This document shows positions 42,881-51,015 of a stretch of 59,882 bases of DNA, piece after piece. The position numbers and the translations under genes were made by a program. Location of the stretch: contig KE993499.1 of the NCBI GenBank assembly GCA_000466585.1, forward strand, positions 1-59,882. The letters are read 5' to 3'. The notes beneath the pieces were generated by a model. That model saw nothing but the letters and a program-made list of their open reading frames with translations, searched no databases and was not told the origin of the DNA. Origin of the DNA: Clostridiales bacterium oral taxon 876 str. F0540 (GTDB lineage Bacteria; Bacillota; Clostridia; Clostridiales; Clostridiaceae). Positions within the stretch are counted from its first letter, which is position 1. Every line of letters starts with the position of its first letter.

Positions 42881-44470
42881 TTACTTTCTAGACTTAGATA
42901 CTTCAATTTTAACTTTTCTTCCTAAAAGCTTCTTGCCTGTGCAGTTCTTAAGAATGCTGTCAACAACCCTCTCAGAAACATCCACAAAGCTGAACTTTTC
43001 AAGTAAGTCTATATCTCCTACGTCTTCTTTGTTTACCCTTGCGGTTTCATTGAAGAACTGAAGAAGAAGCTTTGGATTAAGCCTATCCATTCTTCCTACT
43101 GTTATAAATAATCTAACAAAGCCGGCGTCAGCTCCGATATCATTTTCTGTATAATCAAAGCTTACTTCTTTGTTATAGAGAATATTCATAAGAGCCGCTG
43201 CTACATCGACAAGATTGTATTCTTCATCTAACTCTGCAGCTAAAGGTACGAACCTCTTGTACTCTTCACCCTGTAAGGTTTCTGCTACTCTTCCGGTTAT
43301 ATTTTTATACTTAGCTACGAAAATATCATCAATAGTTGGAACTTCTTTTCTCTTTATCTTACTCTTAGTGATTTTTTCAATCTGTTTAAGAGTCATATAC
43401 TCTCTTGGAGTAACAAGAGTATATGCAATACCTTCTCTGTTTGCTCTTCCTGTTCTTCCTATTCTATGAACATAGGATTCAATTTCCTGAGGAAGATCAT
43501 AGTTTATAACATGAGTAACATTTTCAACATCTATTCCTCTAGCGGCAACATCTGTTGCAACTAAAAACTCAAGATTTCCTTCTTTAAACTTTCTAAGAGT
43601 ATTAAGTCTCTGGCTTTGACCCATATCGCCATGCATACCTTCAACACTGTAGCCTCTAGCCTGCATTGCTTCAACCAGCTCATCTACTCCTCTTTTGGTT
43701 TTGCAGAAAATTATTGCAGAAGCAGGTTCATCAACATCAAGTATTCTGCAGAAGGACTCAAATCTATCCTTTTGTTTTATTTCATAGTAATACTGACTTA
43801 CAGTTGATACTGTCATAGTATTTTTTACTATGGAAATATGCTTGCTGTCTGACTTTAAATACCTCTTTGATAATCTTCTTATTTCCTCAGGCATAGTTGC
43901 AGAGAATAACATTGTCTGCCTGTCTTTACTAGCATCCTTTAAAATTTCTTCTACATCGTCTATAAATCCCATGTTAAGCATTTCATCAGCTTCATCCAAT
44001 ACAAGAAACTTTATATGGCTTAAGTCGATTATATCTCTTCTAATTAAATCAAGTACTCTTCCCGGTGTTCCTACTATTATATCTATTCCGCTCTTTAATG
44101 CTCTGATTTGTCTTTCAATAGGCTGACCTCCGTATACTGGAAGAGTTCTTACTCTTGAGTACTTTGCAATACGTACTATTTCATCATTAACCTGAATTGC
44201 AAGCTCTCTCGTTGGAGTTAATACTATTGTATTTATCTTGTTGTTTCCATCTCTTTCAAACTTGCTTAATATTGGAGCTCCAAAAGCAAGAGTTTTACCG
44301 GTACCTGTTTGAGCCTGACCAATGGCATCAAATCCTTGAAGCAATACTGGTATAATTTCTGCCTGTATTCTTGAAGGCTCTTCAAAACCTAAATCATCTA
44401 TAGCTTTAAGTACCTTTTCATTAAGTCCTAAGTCACTAAACTTTATTTCTTCTATCTTTGTTTCTTCCAT
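42881..44470 (-). CDS. DEAD-box RNA helicase with DbpA-type RNA-binding domain
   Basis: A 529-residue ATP-dependent RNA helicase. The Q motif (FSDLGLNEKVLKAIDDLGFEEPSRIQ), Walker A AQTGTGKT, PTRELA, DEAD, SAT, the ARGID box and HRIGRTGR are all in place. The C-terminus (about residues 440-525) has the fold of the DbpA RNA-binding domain (FVRLFITVGRMDRLNPKLLLQFF, then FSFVDVSERV). Such enzymes help ribosome assembly and RNA turnover, often in the cold. A short gap (69 bp) separates it from the prenyltransferase gene upstream on the same strand. Confidence 0.95.
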   Translation of the reverse strand: MEETKIEEIKFSDLGLNEKVLKAIDDLGFEEPSRIQAEIIPVLLQGFDAIGQAQTGTGKTLAFGAPILSKFERDGNNKINTIVLTPTRELAIQVNDEIVRIAKYSRVRTLPVYGGQPIERQIRALKSGIDIIVGTPGRVLDLIRRDIIDLSHIKFLVLDEADEMLNMGFIDDVEEILKDASKDRQTMLFSATMPEEIRRLSKRYLKSDSKHISIVKNTMTVSTVSQYYYEIKQKDRFESFCRILDVDEPASAIIFCKTKRGVDELVEAMQARGYSVEGMHGDMGQSQRLNTLRKFKEGNLEFLVATDVAARGIDVENVTHVINYDLPQEIESYVHRIGRTGRANREGIAYTLVTPREYMTLKQIEKITKSKIKRKEVPTIDDIFVAKYKNITGRVAETLQGEEYKRFVPLAAELDEEYNLVDVAAALMNILYNKEVSFDYTENDIGADAGFVRLFITVGRMDRLNPKLLLQFFNETARVNKEDVGDIDLLEKFSFVDVSERVVDSILKNCTGKKLLGRKVKIEVSKSRK

Positions 44471-44539
44471 TTATATCCCTCTTTCAAACGTCAATTGTTC
44501 TATTATACTATAGTGTTTGTATATATACAAGAATTATTA

Positions 44540-45496
44540 CTATACTAAAGTATTAATTATTGTAATTGCAGCCATTACAGTAATATTAAACATGTTCACA
44601 ATCACCATGTTTTTTACTGACAGCACAAAGGTTTCTGCCTTGGATGGATTCACTTGAAATGCCTTTATATTTTTGTAAACAGGTATAATTGTTATCAGCA
44701 TAACTAGTCCTGACAATGGCAGTATTTTTAATACAACTGAGGCAATAATTGCAATATATCCTATATAATATAGAAAAGCGAACAGTTTTAATGCATTGTT
44801 CTTACCAATATAGTAAGGAAGAGTAAATCTCTGATTTTCTATATCATCTTCTAAATCACATATATTATTTGCAAGCATTATGTTTGCAATACATCCTATC
44901 AAAGGTAAAGATATTAAAAATATTGATAATACCTCTAGGATATTTACTCCAAGACCTAAAATATTATTAGTATAGCTTAAAAAAGCAATATTTTTATCAT
45001 AGGCATGTATGAACACTGCTAAAAAAGTAATTCCAAAACCCATAGTTACGCCTGAAAATGCTTCACCAAGAGGCATTCTGGAAATTGGTATTGGGCCAAA
45101 AGTATAAAATATACCTATAGCAAAGCACAGCATACCAATTAAAAGCACAACCGGACTGGTTCTTAAAGTCAGTATAAGTCCAAAAATTGTTGCAACGCTT
45201 AATAAGGTGATTATTATTTTTTGAGCTGTCTTTTCACTAATTCCACCTGTTCCCATTACATTATGTACTTCATAGCCATAACCTTCTTTTTTGTTTGCTT
45301 TCTTGAAATCTATATAGTTGTTTATTGCCGTTGTTGCCATATCAAAAGTTATCAAAGACACAAACATGATTAAAAAATTACTTAGCTTAAAGCTGCTGTA
45401 ACGGTAAAAGGCAAGCACTGTCCCAAAAGTAAAAGGTATTACACTTGCTACCTTAGTTTGTATTTCTACAAATTTTAGAAAGCTTTTTATATTCAC
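44540..45496 (-). CDS. UbiA family prenyltransferase, MenA-like
   Basis: A 318-residue membrane protein with eight or nine hydrophobic segments. The two Asp-rich, Mg-binding motifs of the UbiA superfamily are NNYIDFKKANK (near 62) and NNICDLEDDIENQR (near 210), so it should join a prenyl diphosphate to an aromatic or other acceptor. It is most like 1,4-dihydroxy-2-naphthoate prenyltransferase (MenA), but no other menaquinone gene is in the window and most clostridia lack menaquinone, so I leave the symbol open. The start codon is GTG at 45496, eight bases after AGGAGG. Confidence 0.85.
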   Translation of the reverse strand: MNIKSFLKFVEIQTKVASVIPFTFGTVLAFYRYSSFKLSNFLIMFVSLITFDMATTAINNYIDFKKANKKEGYGYEVHNVMGTGGISEKTAQKIIITLLSVATIFGLILTLRTSPVVLLIGMLCFAIGIFYTFGPIPISRMPLGEAFSGVTMGFGITFLAVFIHAYDKNIAFLSYTNNILGLGVNILEVLSIFLISLPLIGCIANIMLANNICDLEDDIENQRFTLPYYIGKNNALKLFAFLYYIGYIAIIASVVLKILPLSGLVMLITIIPVYKNIKAFQVNPSKAETFVLSVKNMVIVNMFNITVMAAITIINTLV

Positions 45497-45579
45497 CCTC
45501 TTATCCTCCTTTATAAATTATCCATCATATAGATTATACTCTATTTTTTTGAATGTTAAAGGGATTACATCCTGCAAAT

Positions 45580-45608
45580 TTGACAAAAACATAAAAAACA
45601 GTTATCAT
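45580..45608 (+). promoter_or_regulatory. Promoter of the 3D-domain gene
   Basis: -35 TTGACA (45580-45585), 17-bp spacer, -10 TATCAT (45603-45608). Transcription from about 45615 gives a leader of about 35 nt before the AAGGAGGGGG site. Confidence 0.7.
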
Positions 45609-45666
45609 ATCTTACATACCTTTTACATATTTTTTCCATTAATTAAATAAAAGGAGGGGGATTAAT

Positions 45667-46686
45667 ATTAGTACTGTTCAAAACTTTTTACAAAAGCTAA
45701 GAACGAAGAAGCTTTTTGCTTCGCTAATGTCAATCTTAATAGCATCAGGGTTAATAGCAGTTATATATTCAAATATAAAAACCATTACCGTAGTAATCGA
45801 CGGTAAAGAAACTAAGCTTACAACCTTTAAAAATACTCTTGACAAGGCTTTAGCTGAGGATGGAATAAAAGTAGGTCCAAAAGATAAAATAGAGCCTGCT
45901 TTAAAATCAAAGGTTGTAAAGAATCAAACCGTTAATATTAAACGGGCAGTTAATATTAAAGTAGCAGTAGATGATAAAGAACTTAATGTATTATCCTCTG
46001 AGGATAATGTTGAAGCAATGCTTAAAGCAGAAAATATTGCTTTAGGTGAGTTGGATAAGTTAAGCATACCAAAGGATACAAAGCTTTCAGAAGGCATGAA
46101 TCTTGAGGTTATAAGAGTTGAAACTAAAGAGCTTTCAGAAACTCAGGCTTTAGCTTTTGATACTGTTGTAAAAAACAGCAGCGATCTGCCAAATACTTAT
46201 AAAAAAATTGTACAAGATGGAGCTGAAGGCGAAAAGAAAACAACCTTTAGCGTTACATATGAAAATGGAAAAGAAGTACTGCGAAAAATAGTAAATGAGG
46301 TAATATCTAAAAAGCCAACAGATAAAATAGTAGTTTTAGGTACTTTGCCTGTACTGCCTGTTTCCAGAGGCGGAGATGCAGTACCTTATACTAAGGTTGT
46401 GAAAATGAGAGCAACTGCCTATTCTCCAACGGGAGGAGCTACTTCAGCCTATACAGCTTCCGGAAGAAAAGCTGTAAGGGGTTCAGGGGAAGCGTATAGC
46501 ACAATAGCGGTAGACCCAAGTGTAATACCTTACGGAACTAAGGTTTTTGTCCAGGGTTATGGCTTTGCAGTGGCCGCTGATACAGGCTCTGCTATAGTTG
46601 GAAACACAATAGATGTTTTCTTTAACACGAAACAGGAAGCTCTAAATTGGGCTGTAAAATATGTAAATGTATATATTCTCAAATAA
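45667..46686 (+). CDS. 3D-domain cell-wall protein (DUF348/G5/3D, YabE-like); probable ATT start
   Basis: A secreted or membrane-anchored cell-wall enzyme of the YabE/resuscitation-factor-like type. The N-terminal anchor is followed by two DUF348 repeats (ITVVIDGKETKLTTF and VNIKVAVDDKELNVL), a G5-type domain (KKTTFSVTYENGKEVLRKIV) and a C-terminal 3D domain with ATAYSP, AVDPSVIPYGT and AADTGSAI, which holds the three conserved aspartates. The first in-frame ATG (45727) has no ribosome site and would cut the signal anchor. The AAGGAGGGGG at 45651-45660 points to the ATT at 45667 (or 45661), which gives MSTVQNFLQKLRTKKLFASLM, a basic n-region plus helix. I therefore use an ATT start, a rare codon. 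Confidence 0.8.
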   Translation: MSTVQNFLQKLRTKKLFASLMSILIASGLIAVIYSNIKTITVVIDGKETKLTTFKNTLDKALAEDGIKVGPKDKIEPALKSKVVKNQTVNIKRAVNIKVAVDDKELNVLSSEDNVEAMLKAENIALGELDKLSIPKDTKLSEGMNLEVIRVETKELSETQALAFDTVVKNSSDLPNTYKKIVQDGAEGEKKTTFSVTYENGKEVLRKIVNEVISKKPTDKIVVLGTLPVLPVSRGGDAVPYTKVVKMRATAYSPTGGATSAYTASGRKAVRGSGEAYSTIAVDPSVIPYGTKVFVQGYGFAVAADTGSAIVGNTIDVFFNTKQEALNWAVKYVNVYILK

Positions 46687-46691
46687 TTTTA

Positions 46692-46720
46692 AAGACCGGA
46701 GTTTTCCGGTCTTATTCTTT
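46692..46720. terminator. Terminator
   Basis: AAGACCGGA (46692-46700) and TCCGGTCTT (46705-46713) with loop GTTT, followed by ATTCTTTT. It follows the 3D-domain gene and overlaps the last codon of the convergent permease gene. Confidence 0.8.
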
Positions 46721-47812
46721 TACTAATCTATTAAATTTTATAGAACCTGCTGTAAAAAGCACTAAGCCAAATAATAAAATCAATATTGAACTTACTATAA
46801 CATTTCCTCCATTCATAATCTCAGAAAACCAGTATTGAGGAGTAAACTTTGCTATATTTTGAATTACTGATGGAAGACTGGCACTTGGTGTGAAAGAGCC
46901 GCTTACAAAGCCTGTAGCAGTGCCGACTACACAAACTATAATAGATAAAAGTCCTTCATTAGTTGTTATTCTTACAGCAAATAGGCCTAAGCTCACCGAA
47001 ACTACAATCATGCACGCCATTCCTATAAAAATGTTTATTAGCGGAGCATCAAACTGAAGTCCAAAGGCAGTCTTTAAAATGATAATAATAAAGCTGTAGA
47101 TAACCACCTGAACAAGCCCAAAACCTAAAATTAACCCGCCGCTTACCTCCCAAGGCTTATGAGGGGTCGTAAGCTGCCTTGATAGTGTTTTTTCCTTACG
47201 CTGTGCAAAAATCTCTCCTGCCACATAGTTTGCTGAAAAAATTATAAAATTCACAATAAGAACCATAACAAGTTTAGCAAAATTAAAGCTGCTGCCTTTT
47301 GTTTTGATTTCCGTAGTAATATTATTTTTTGTGATAATTTTCTCATCAACGCTTCCTATAGATGCCTTTAGATCTGAAATTAAGATCTTACTGTTTATAT
47401 ATTCATCGATATACTGCCCTAACTTAAAGGCAACATTTTGATTTCCGGTCTTTAATAAACCTACAACCGGTTTTTCTCCCTTTTGTATTTTCTCTGAAAA
47501 ATCTTCTCCTATAATATAAGCTGCCAATAGTTTTCCATTTTTAATTTTATCTCTTGCTTCTTCCTCATTAAGCTTAGAAATATTATAGTAATCCTTCTCC
47601 TCTTTTATCATTTCATCTACGAGTATTTTTCCTTGATCTCCCTTATCTTTTAATACGATAGCCACCGGAAAACTGCTCGTACTGTTATCACTCTTTGCCA
47701 TATAGCATATAAAACCGGTGACCAGCATAGGCATTAATAGCATTAATAATATAACTTTTTTATCTTTGATCATGTATTTAAAATTAATTAATGTAAGCTT
47801 TATCATTCCCAT
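46712..47812 (-). CDS. ABC-2 type exporter permease
   Basis: A 366-residue membrane protein. A first helix (about 18-36, VILLMLLMPMLVTGFICYM) is followed by an extracytoplasmic domain of about 130 residues and then five or six helices. This is the usual plan of ABC-2 permeases with an external domain. It is the third gene of an exporter operon with the 387-residue permease (10 bp upstream) and the ATPase before that. The two permeases are similar in layout and probably form a heterodimer. The substrate is unknown. The ATG at 47812 has GGGGGAG close by; the ATG two codons on is also possible. Confidence 0.85.
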   Translation of the reverse strand: MGMIKLTLINFKYMIKDKKVILLMLLMPMLVTGFICYMAKSDNSTSSFPVAIVLKDKGDQGKILVDEMIKEEKDYYNISKLNEEEARDKIKNGKLLAAYIIGEDFSEKIQKGEKPVVGLLKTGNQNVAFKLGQYIDEYINSKILISDLKASIGSVDEKIITKNNITTEIKTKGSSFNFAKLVMVLIVNFIIFSANYVAGEIFAQRKEKTLSRQLTTPHKPWEVSGGLILGFGLVQVVIYSFIIIILKTAFGLQFDAPLINIFIGMACMIVVSVSLGLFAVRITTNEGLLSIIVCVVGTATGFVSGSFTPSASLPSVIQNIAKFTPQYWFSEIMNGGNVIVSSILILLFGLVLFTAGSIKFNRLVKE

Positions 47813-47822
47813 AATGCTCCCC

Positions 47823-48986
47823 CTAAACTTCCCAGGATTTATTCATTCTGATGCTTCCGATAATAAAGGATAGCAAAACTACAGCGGATATTACACCTAA
47901 GCTTGGAAGCATGGATTCAAAATCATTATATAACCCAATTTTCTTATACATTTCCGCTATCCATATATTCGGCGTAAACTTTGAAGCTATATTAAGAAAT
48001 TTATTATCAACAATATCAATTGGGAAAAATACTCCACCTATCATAGTCCCTGCCATCATTACAGTAGTTAAAACAACTCTCGCAGTTTTTTCATCCTTAA
48101 AAATTGAAATTACAAGTCCGGTAATGGATGCTATTAAAAGGCTGTTCATTATTACTGCCAAAAGTATAAGTGCAATACTTCCATGAAAAGCTCTGCCGGT
48201 GAGTCTATAAAATAGAACATAGCTTAGTATAGATAATGTTGATATTATAAACAAAGCTCCTATTTTACCTAAGAATAAGCTCTTTCCATCTATGGATATT
48301 GAAAAAACTCTTTTTAAGGTTCCTTCTTTTCTCTCCTTAATAAATTCCAATGAATAAGACATTATGAGTAGTACAGAGGTAAATGTAAGCATTTCTATAC
48401 CATAATACTCGATTGAATTAAGCCTGTTGTTTATTGATAAAGTGTCCTCTTTTATAGCTGAAGTGCTAAATACTGTATTTAATTTATCAGCATAGCTTTG
48501 TATTAAATCTTTCTTTTGCGATTCAGAGAGATTAGAGGCATAAATATTTTTGTTTACACCACTAGCCATAGAAATATTTTTTCCAAAGCTGTCTAAAATG
48601 CCTTGCACTACATGAGTTTGAACTCCCATATCTTTTTTAATTTGATTTATTATAAGGTTTGAGGTTTCATTGTTTTGAAGGTTGTTTTGAAAATCCTTCG
48701 GTATTATAACTTCTATATCTCCATCAGCGCCTTTTATTTCAATAATATCTTTTAAAGTCTCATTACTGAATATATCTTTTATCAGTTTGCTGCTTTCGCT
48801 GTTATCATTATCTTTGATGCTAACGGTAAATTTTTCTACCTTAGCAGTTTCCTGAAACATCTTATTTTGGAAGAAGCCATAGAAAAAGCTAAGCATAACA
48901 GGAAATATAAATAACATCAGAAAGCTGCTCGCAAAATCTTTTTTAATTATTCTTAAATCTTTTAGTATATATGCCCATACTTTCAT
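47823..48986 (-). CDS. ABC-2 type exporter permease
   Basis: A 387-residue membrane protein with the same plan as its neighbour: an N-terminal helix (about 20-38), an external domain of about 150 residues (VEKFTVSIKDNDNSESSK, then KGADGDIEVIIPKDF), then five or six helices with GTLKRVFSISI on the cytoplasmic side. It lies 11 bp after the ABC ATPase gene and 10 bp before the second permease, so the three are one operon. It most likely exports a hydrophobic or peptide compound. Confidence 0.87.
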   Translation of the reverse strand: MKVWAYILKDLRIIKKDFASSFLMLFIFPVMLSFFYGFFQNKMFQETAKVEKFTVSIKDNDNSESSKLIKDIFSNETLKDIIEIKGADGDIEVIIPKDFQNNLQNNETSNLIINQIKKDMGVQTHVVQGILDSFGKNISMASGVNKNIYASNLSESQKKDLIQSYADKLNTVFSTSAIKEDTLSINNRLNSIEYYGIEMLTFTSVLLIMSYSLEFIKERKEGTLKRVFSISIDGKSLFLGKIGALFIISTLSILSYVLFYRLTGRAFHGSIALILLAVIMNSLLIASITGLVISIFKDEKTARVVLTTVMMAGTMIGGVFFPIDIVDNKFLNIASKFTPNIWIAEMYKKIGLYNDFESMLPSLGVISAVVLLSFIIGSIRMNKSWEV

Positions 48987-48997
48987 AACCTATCTCC

Positions 48998-49936
48998 TTA
49001 ATCTCTAAGCTTTTTACCGGTAAGTGTTAAGAAAACTTCTTCAAGAGTGGGTTCATTAATATGAATGCTGTTAAACTTAACCCCCTCTGCAATAAGTATC
49101 CTTACTGCCTCTTCCAGGCTGAAGCTTTCATTTTTTGTGACTAATGTAAGCTTTCCTTCTTCTTTTACAACTTCATTTATGCCTTTAACTTTTTTTAGCT
49201 TAAGCACAATCTCCTCGTTGTATTTTGGAGTTTGTATATCAACTTTAGTTAAATCAGTAACCATTCTTTTTACCTCTGCTTTGCTTCCCTTTGCTATTTC
49301 CTTTCCCAAATCTAAAATGAAAAGACGGTTGCAAAGAGCCTCGATTTCCTCCATATAATGAGAGGTATATATGACTGTGGTTCCATTCTCCTTGTTAATA
49401 TTTTTTGTGAATTCAAATATATGATTTCTTGATTGAGGATCAATCCCTACTGTAGGTTCATCCATTATAAGCACCTTTGGATGATGAAGCACAGCACAAG
49501 CTATATTTAGTCTTCTTTTCATACCGCCTGAATACTTTTTTACAGGCATTTTAATGCTGTCTTGAAGACCGGATAGCTCTATGCCCTCATCAACTCTTTG
49601 TTTAAGAAGCTTTCCTTTTAGCCCGTACATTGCTCCCCAAAACTCAAGGTTCTGTTTTGCAGACAGCTTTTCATATAGAGCAATTTCCTGAGGAACCAAC
49701 CCTATTTGCTCTTTAACCTTTAACGACTCCTTGTTTATTGAATAGCCGCCTACAGTTATGTCACCATTATCTGATTTAATAAGCCCTACAATCGTGGATA
49801 TCAACGTTGACTTGCCGGCACCATTAGGTCCCAAAAGTCCAAAAATATCTCCCTCTTCAACTTCCATAGAAACATTATCAATAGCTAATTTATCATTAAA
49901 CCTTTTTGTTATATTATTAATTTCTATAAATGCCAT
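48998..49936 (-). CDS. ABC transporter ATP-binding protein
   Basis: A 312-residue ABC ATPase of the DrrA/CcmA-type exporter subfamily. Walker A GPNGAGKST, Q-loop VPQEIALYEKLS, signature KYSGGMKRRL, Walker B VLIMDEPTVGID and the switch histidine in YTSHYMEE are intact. A C-terminal extension (about 215-312) ends with HINEPTLEEVFLTLTGKKLRD, usual for this subfamily. AAGGAGATGGGAGT precedes the ATG. It is the first gene of the three-gene exporter operon. A palindrome about 90 bp upstream may bind the LuxR-type regulator encoded nearby. Confidence 0.95.
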   Translation of the reverse strand: MAFIEINNITKRFNDKLAIDNVSMEVEEGDIFGLLGPNGAGKSTLISTIVGLIKSDNGDITVGGYSINKESLKVKEQIGLVPQEIALYEKLSAKQNLEFWGAMYGLKGKLLKQRVDEGIELSGLQDSIKMPVKKYSGGMKRRLNIACAVLHHPKVLIMDEPTVGIDPQSRNHIFEFTKNINKENGTTVIYTSHYMEEIEALCNRLFILDLGKEIAKGSKAEVKRMVTDLTKVDIQTPKYNEEIVLKLKKVKGINEVVKEEGKLTLVTKNESFSLEEAVRILIAEGVKFNSIHINEPTLEEVFLTLTGKKLRD

Positions 49937-49970
49937 ACTCCCATCTCCTTGTATCTCTTATCATGATTTT

Positions 49971-49999
49971 ATTATATATTCTTTAACATATTTATCCTA
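49971..49999 (-). promoter_or_regulatory. Candidate promoter of the ABC exporter operon
   Basis: On the minus strand a TATAAT (49976-49971) is preceded at 17 bp by TAGGAT, a poor -35. Such a promoter would need an activator, in line with the palindrome upstream. Confidence 0.4.
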
Positions 50000-50007
50000 T
50001 TGTCCTA

Positions 50008-50050
50008 GGTAATTTGTTAAAATGACTTAAGTCATCTCTTAAATTACTTA
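50008..50050. promoter_or_regulatory. Palindromic operator candidate upstream of the ABC operon
   Basis: A perfect 14-bp palindrome ATGACTTAAGTCAT (50022-50035) within wider matching arms AGGTAATTT and AAATTACTT. Its centre lies about 65 bp upstream of the predicted transcription start, a usual place for an activating response regulator. The neighbouring NarL/LuxR-type regulator is the obvious candidate. Confidence 0.55.
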
Positions 50051-50060
50051 TATAAAAATA

Positions 50061-50357
50061 GGCTGCTCCTAAAGCACTAAAACTTAGGCCTGTCTTAAAA
50101 CAGCTAAACTTAGCGTGTTATTTGAATTCGTAGAAACATTTGAGCGAGCAGCAATAAGACTTTAATTTTAAAAAATATAAAGCCGTTAAAAATCCTATAT
50201 TGCCTGAGCAAAGCGAGTTTATAGGATTTAGGCTTTATATTTTTTAAATTATTAGTCTTATCTGCACAGTGAAAGTTTCCCAGAATCAAATAACACACAG
50301 TAGTTTTATGCTGTTTTAAGACAGCCCCGTAGGTTTATTGTGCTTTAAGATCAGCCC
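50061..50357. repeat. Long inverted repeat, about 295 bp
   Basis: The left arm (about 50061-50200) and right arm (about 50219-50357) are imperfectly complementary over their whole length, with terminal GGCTG...AAAGCAC on the left and GTGCTTTAAGATCAGCC on the right. Well-matched blocks include TGTCTTAAAACAGC, ATAAAGCC and AATCCTATA. The loop holds GCAAAGCGAG. It fills the gap between the response regulator gene and the ABC operator. It could be a non-autonomous mobile element or a strong double-stranded RNA terminator. A 62-codon reading frame inside is produced by the symmetry and I do not call it a gene. Confidence 0.85.
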
Positions 50358-50359
50358 TT

Positions 50360-51013
50360 TTAATTAGCTATTCCATTTTTAAATGCGAATATGACAATTT
50401 GAGTTCTATCCCTTAATCCTAGCTTTGACAAAATTACTGAAATATTATTTTTTATAGTACCTTCTGTCAGATATAATTTATCTCCTATTTCTTTATTTGT
50501 CAGGCCGCTTGCTATTTCTCTTATAATATTTATTTCTTTATTTGTTAGGCCGTACTGACTTATTATCTTACTGTTGTCTTCTTTATCTTCAGTCTTGTAA
50601 TTATGAATTATATTTGTAGCTATCTCAGGATGAACTACTATACTCCCCTTGCAGGCTGCCTTTATACCTTCATATATAACATCATAATCACTGTCCTTTA
50701 ATAAATAGCCTGAAGCTCCATAATTTAATGCATCGCGTATATATTCATCATCCTTAAAGGTAGTTAATATTAGGATCTTAATTTTACTAAAATTATCTTT
50801 TATAAGCTTGGTCCCGATAACCCCATCACAGACAGGCATTCTTATATCCATTAGCACCAAATCTACAGACATTTCTCTGCATAGCTTTAAGGCATCTTCT
50901 CCGTTTTCCCCTTCTCCTACAACTTCAATATCAGAATAAATATTTAAAATTATTTTAAGACCCTGCCTTATAAGTCTCTCATCATCTATTATTATAATTT
51001 TTATTTTATCCAT
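50360..51013 (-). CDS. Response regulator, NarL/LuxR family
   Basis: A 217-residue transcription factor. The receiver domain (1-118) has IIIDDE, the phosphorylation aspartate in LVLMDIRMP (near 55) and the conserved Lys in YLLKDSDYD. The C-terminal LuxR helix-turn-helix is LTNKEINIIREIASGLTNKE followed by TEGTIKNNISVILSKL. It lies two bases after the histidine kinase gene, so the two are co-translated. The likely target is the palindrome at 50022-50035 ahead of the ABC exporter operon. Confidence 0.95.
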   Translation of the reverse strand: MDKIKIIIIDDERLIRQGLKIILNIYSDIEVVGEGENGEDALKLCREMSVDLVLMDIRMPVCDGVIGTKLIKDNFSKIKILILTTFKDDEYIRDALNYGASGYLLKDSDYDVIYEGIKAACKGSIVVHPEIATNIIHNYKTEDKEDNSKIISQYGLTNKEINIIREIASGLTNKEIGDKLYLTEGTIKNNISVILSKLGLRDRTQIVIFAFKNGIAN

Positions 51014-51015
51014 AA

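Noticed and set aside
50110..50298. 62-codon minus-strand reading frame
   Set aside because: It lies wholly inside the long inverted repeat, has no ribosome binding site and looks like a by-product of the symmetry.
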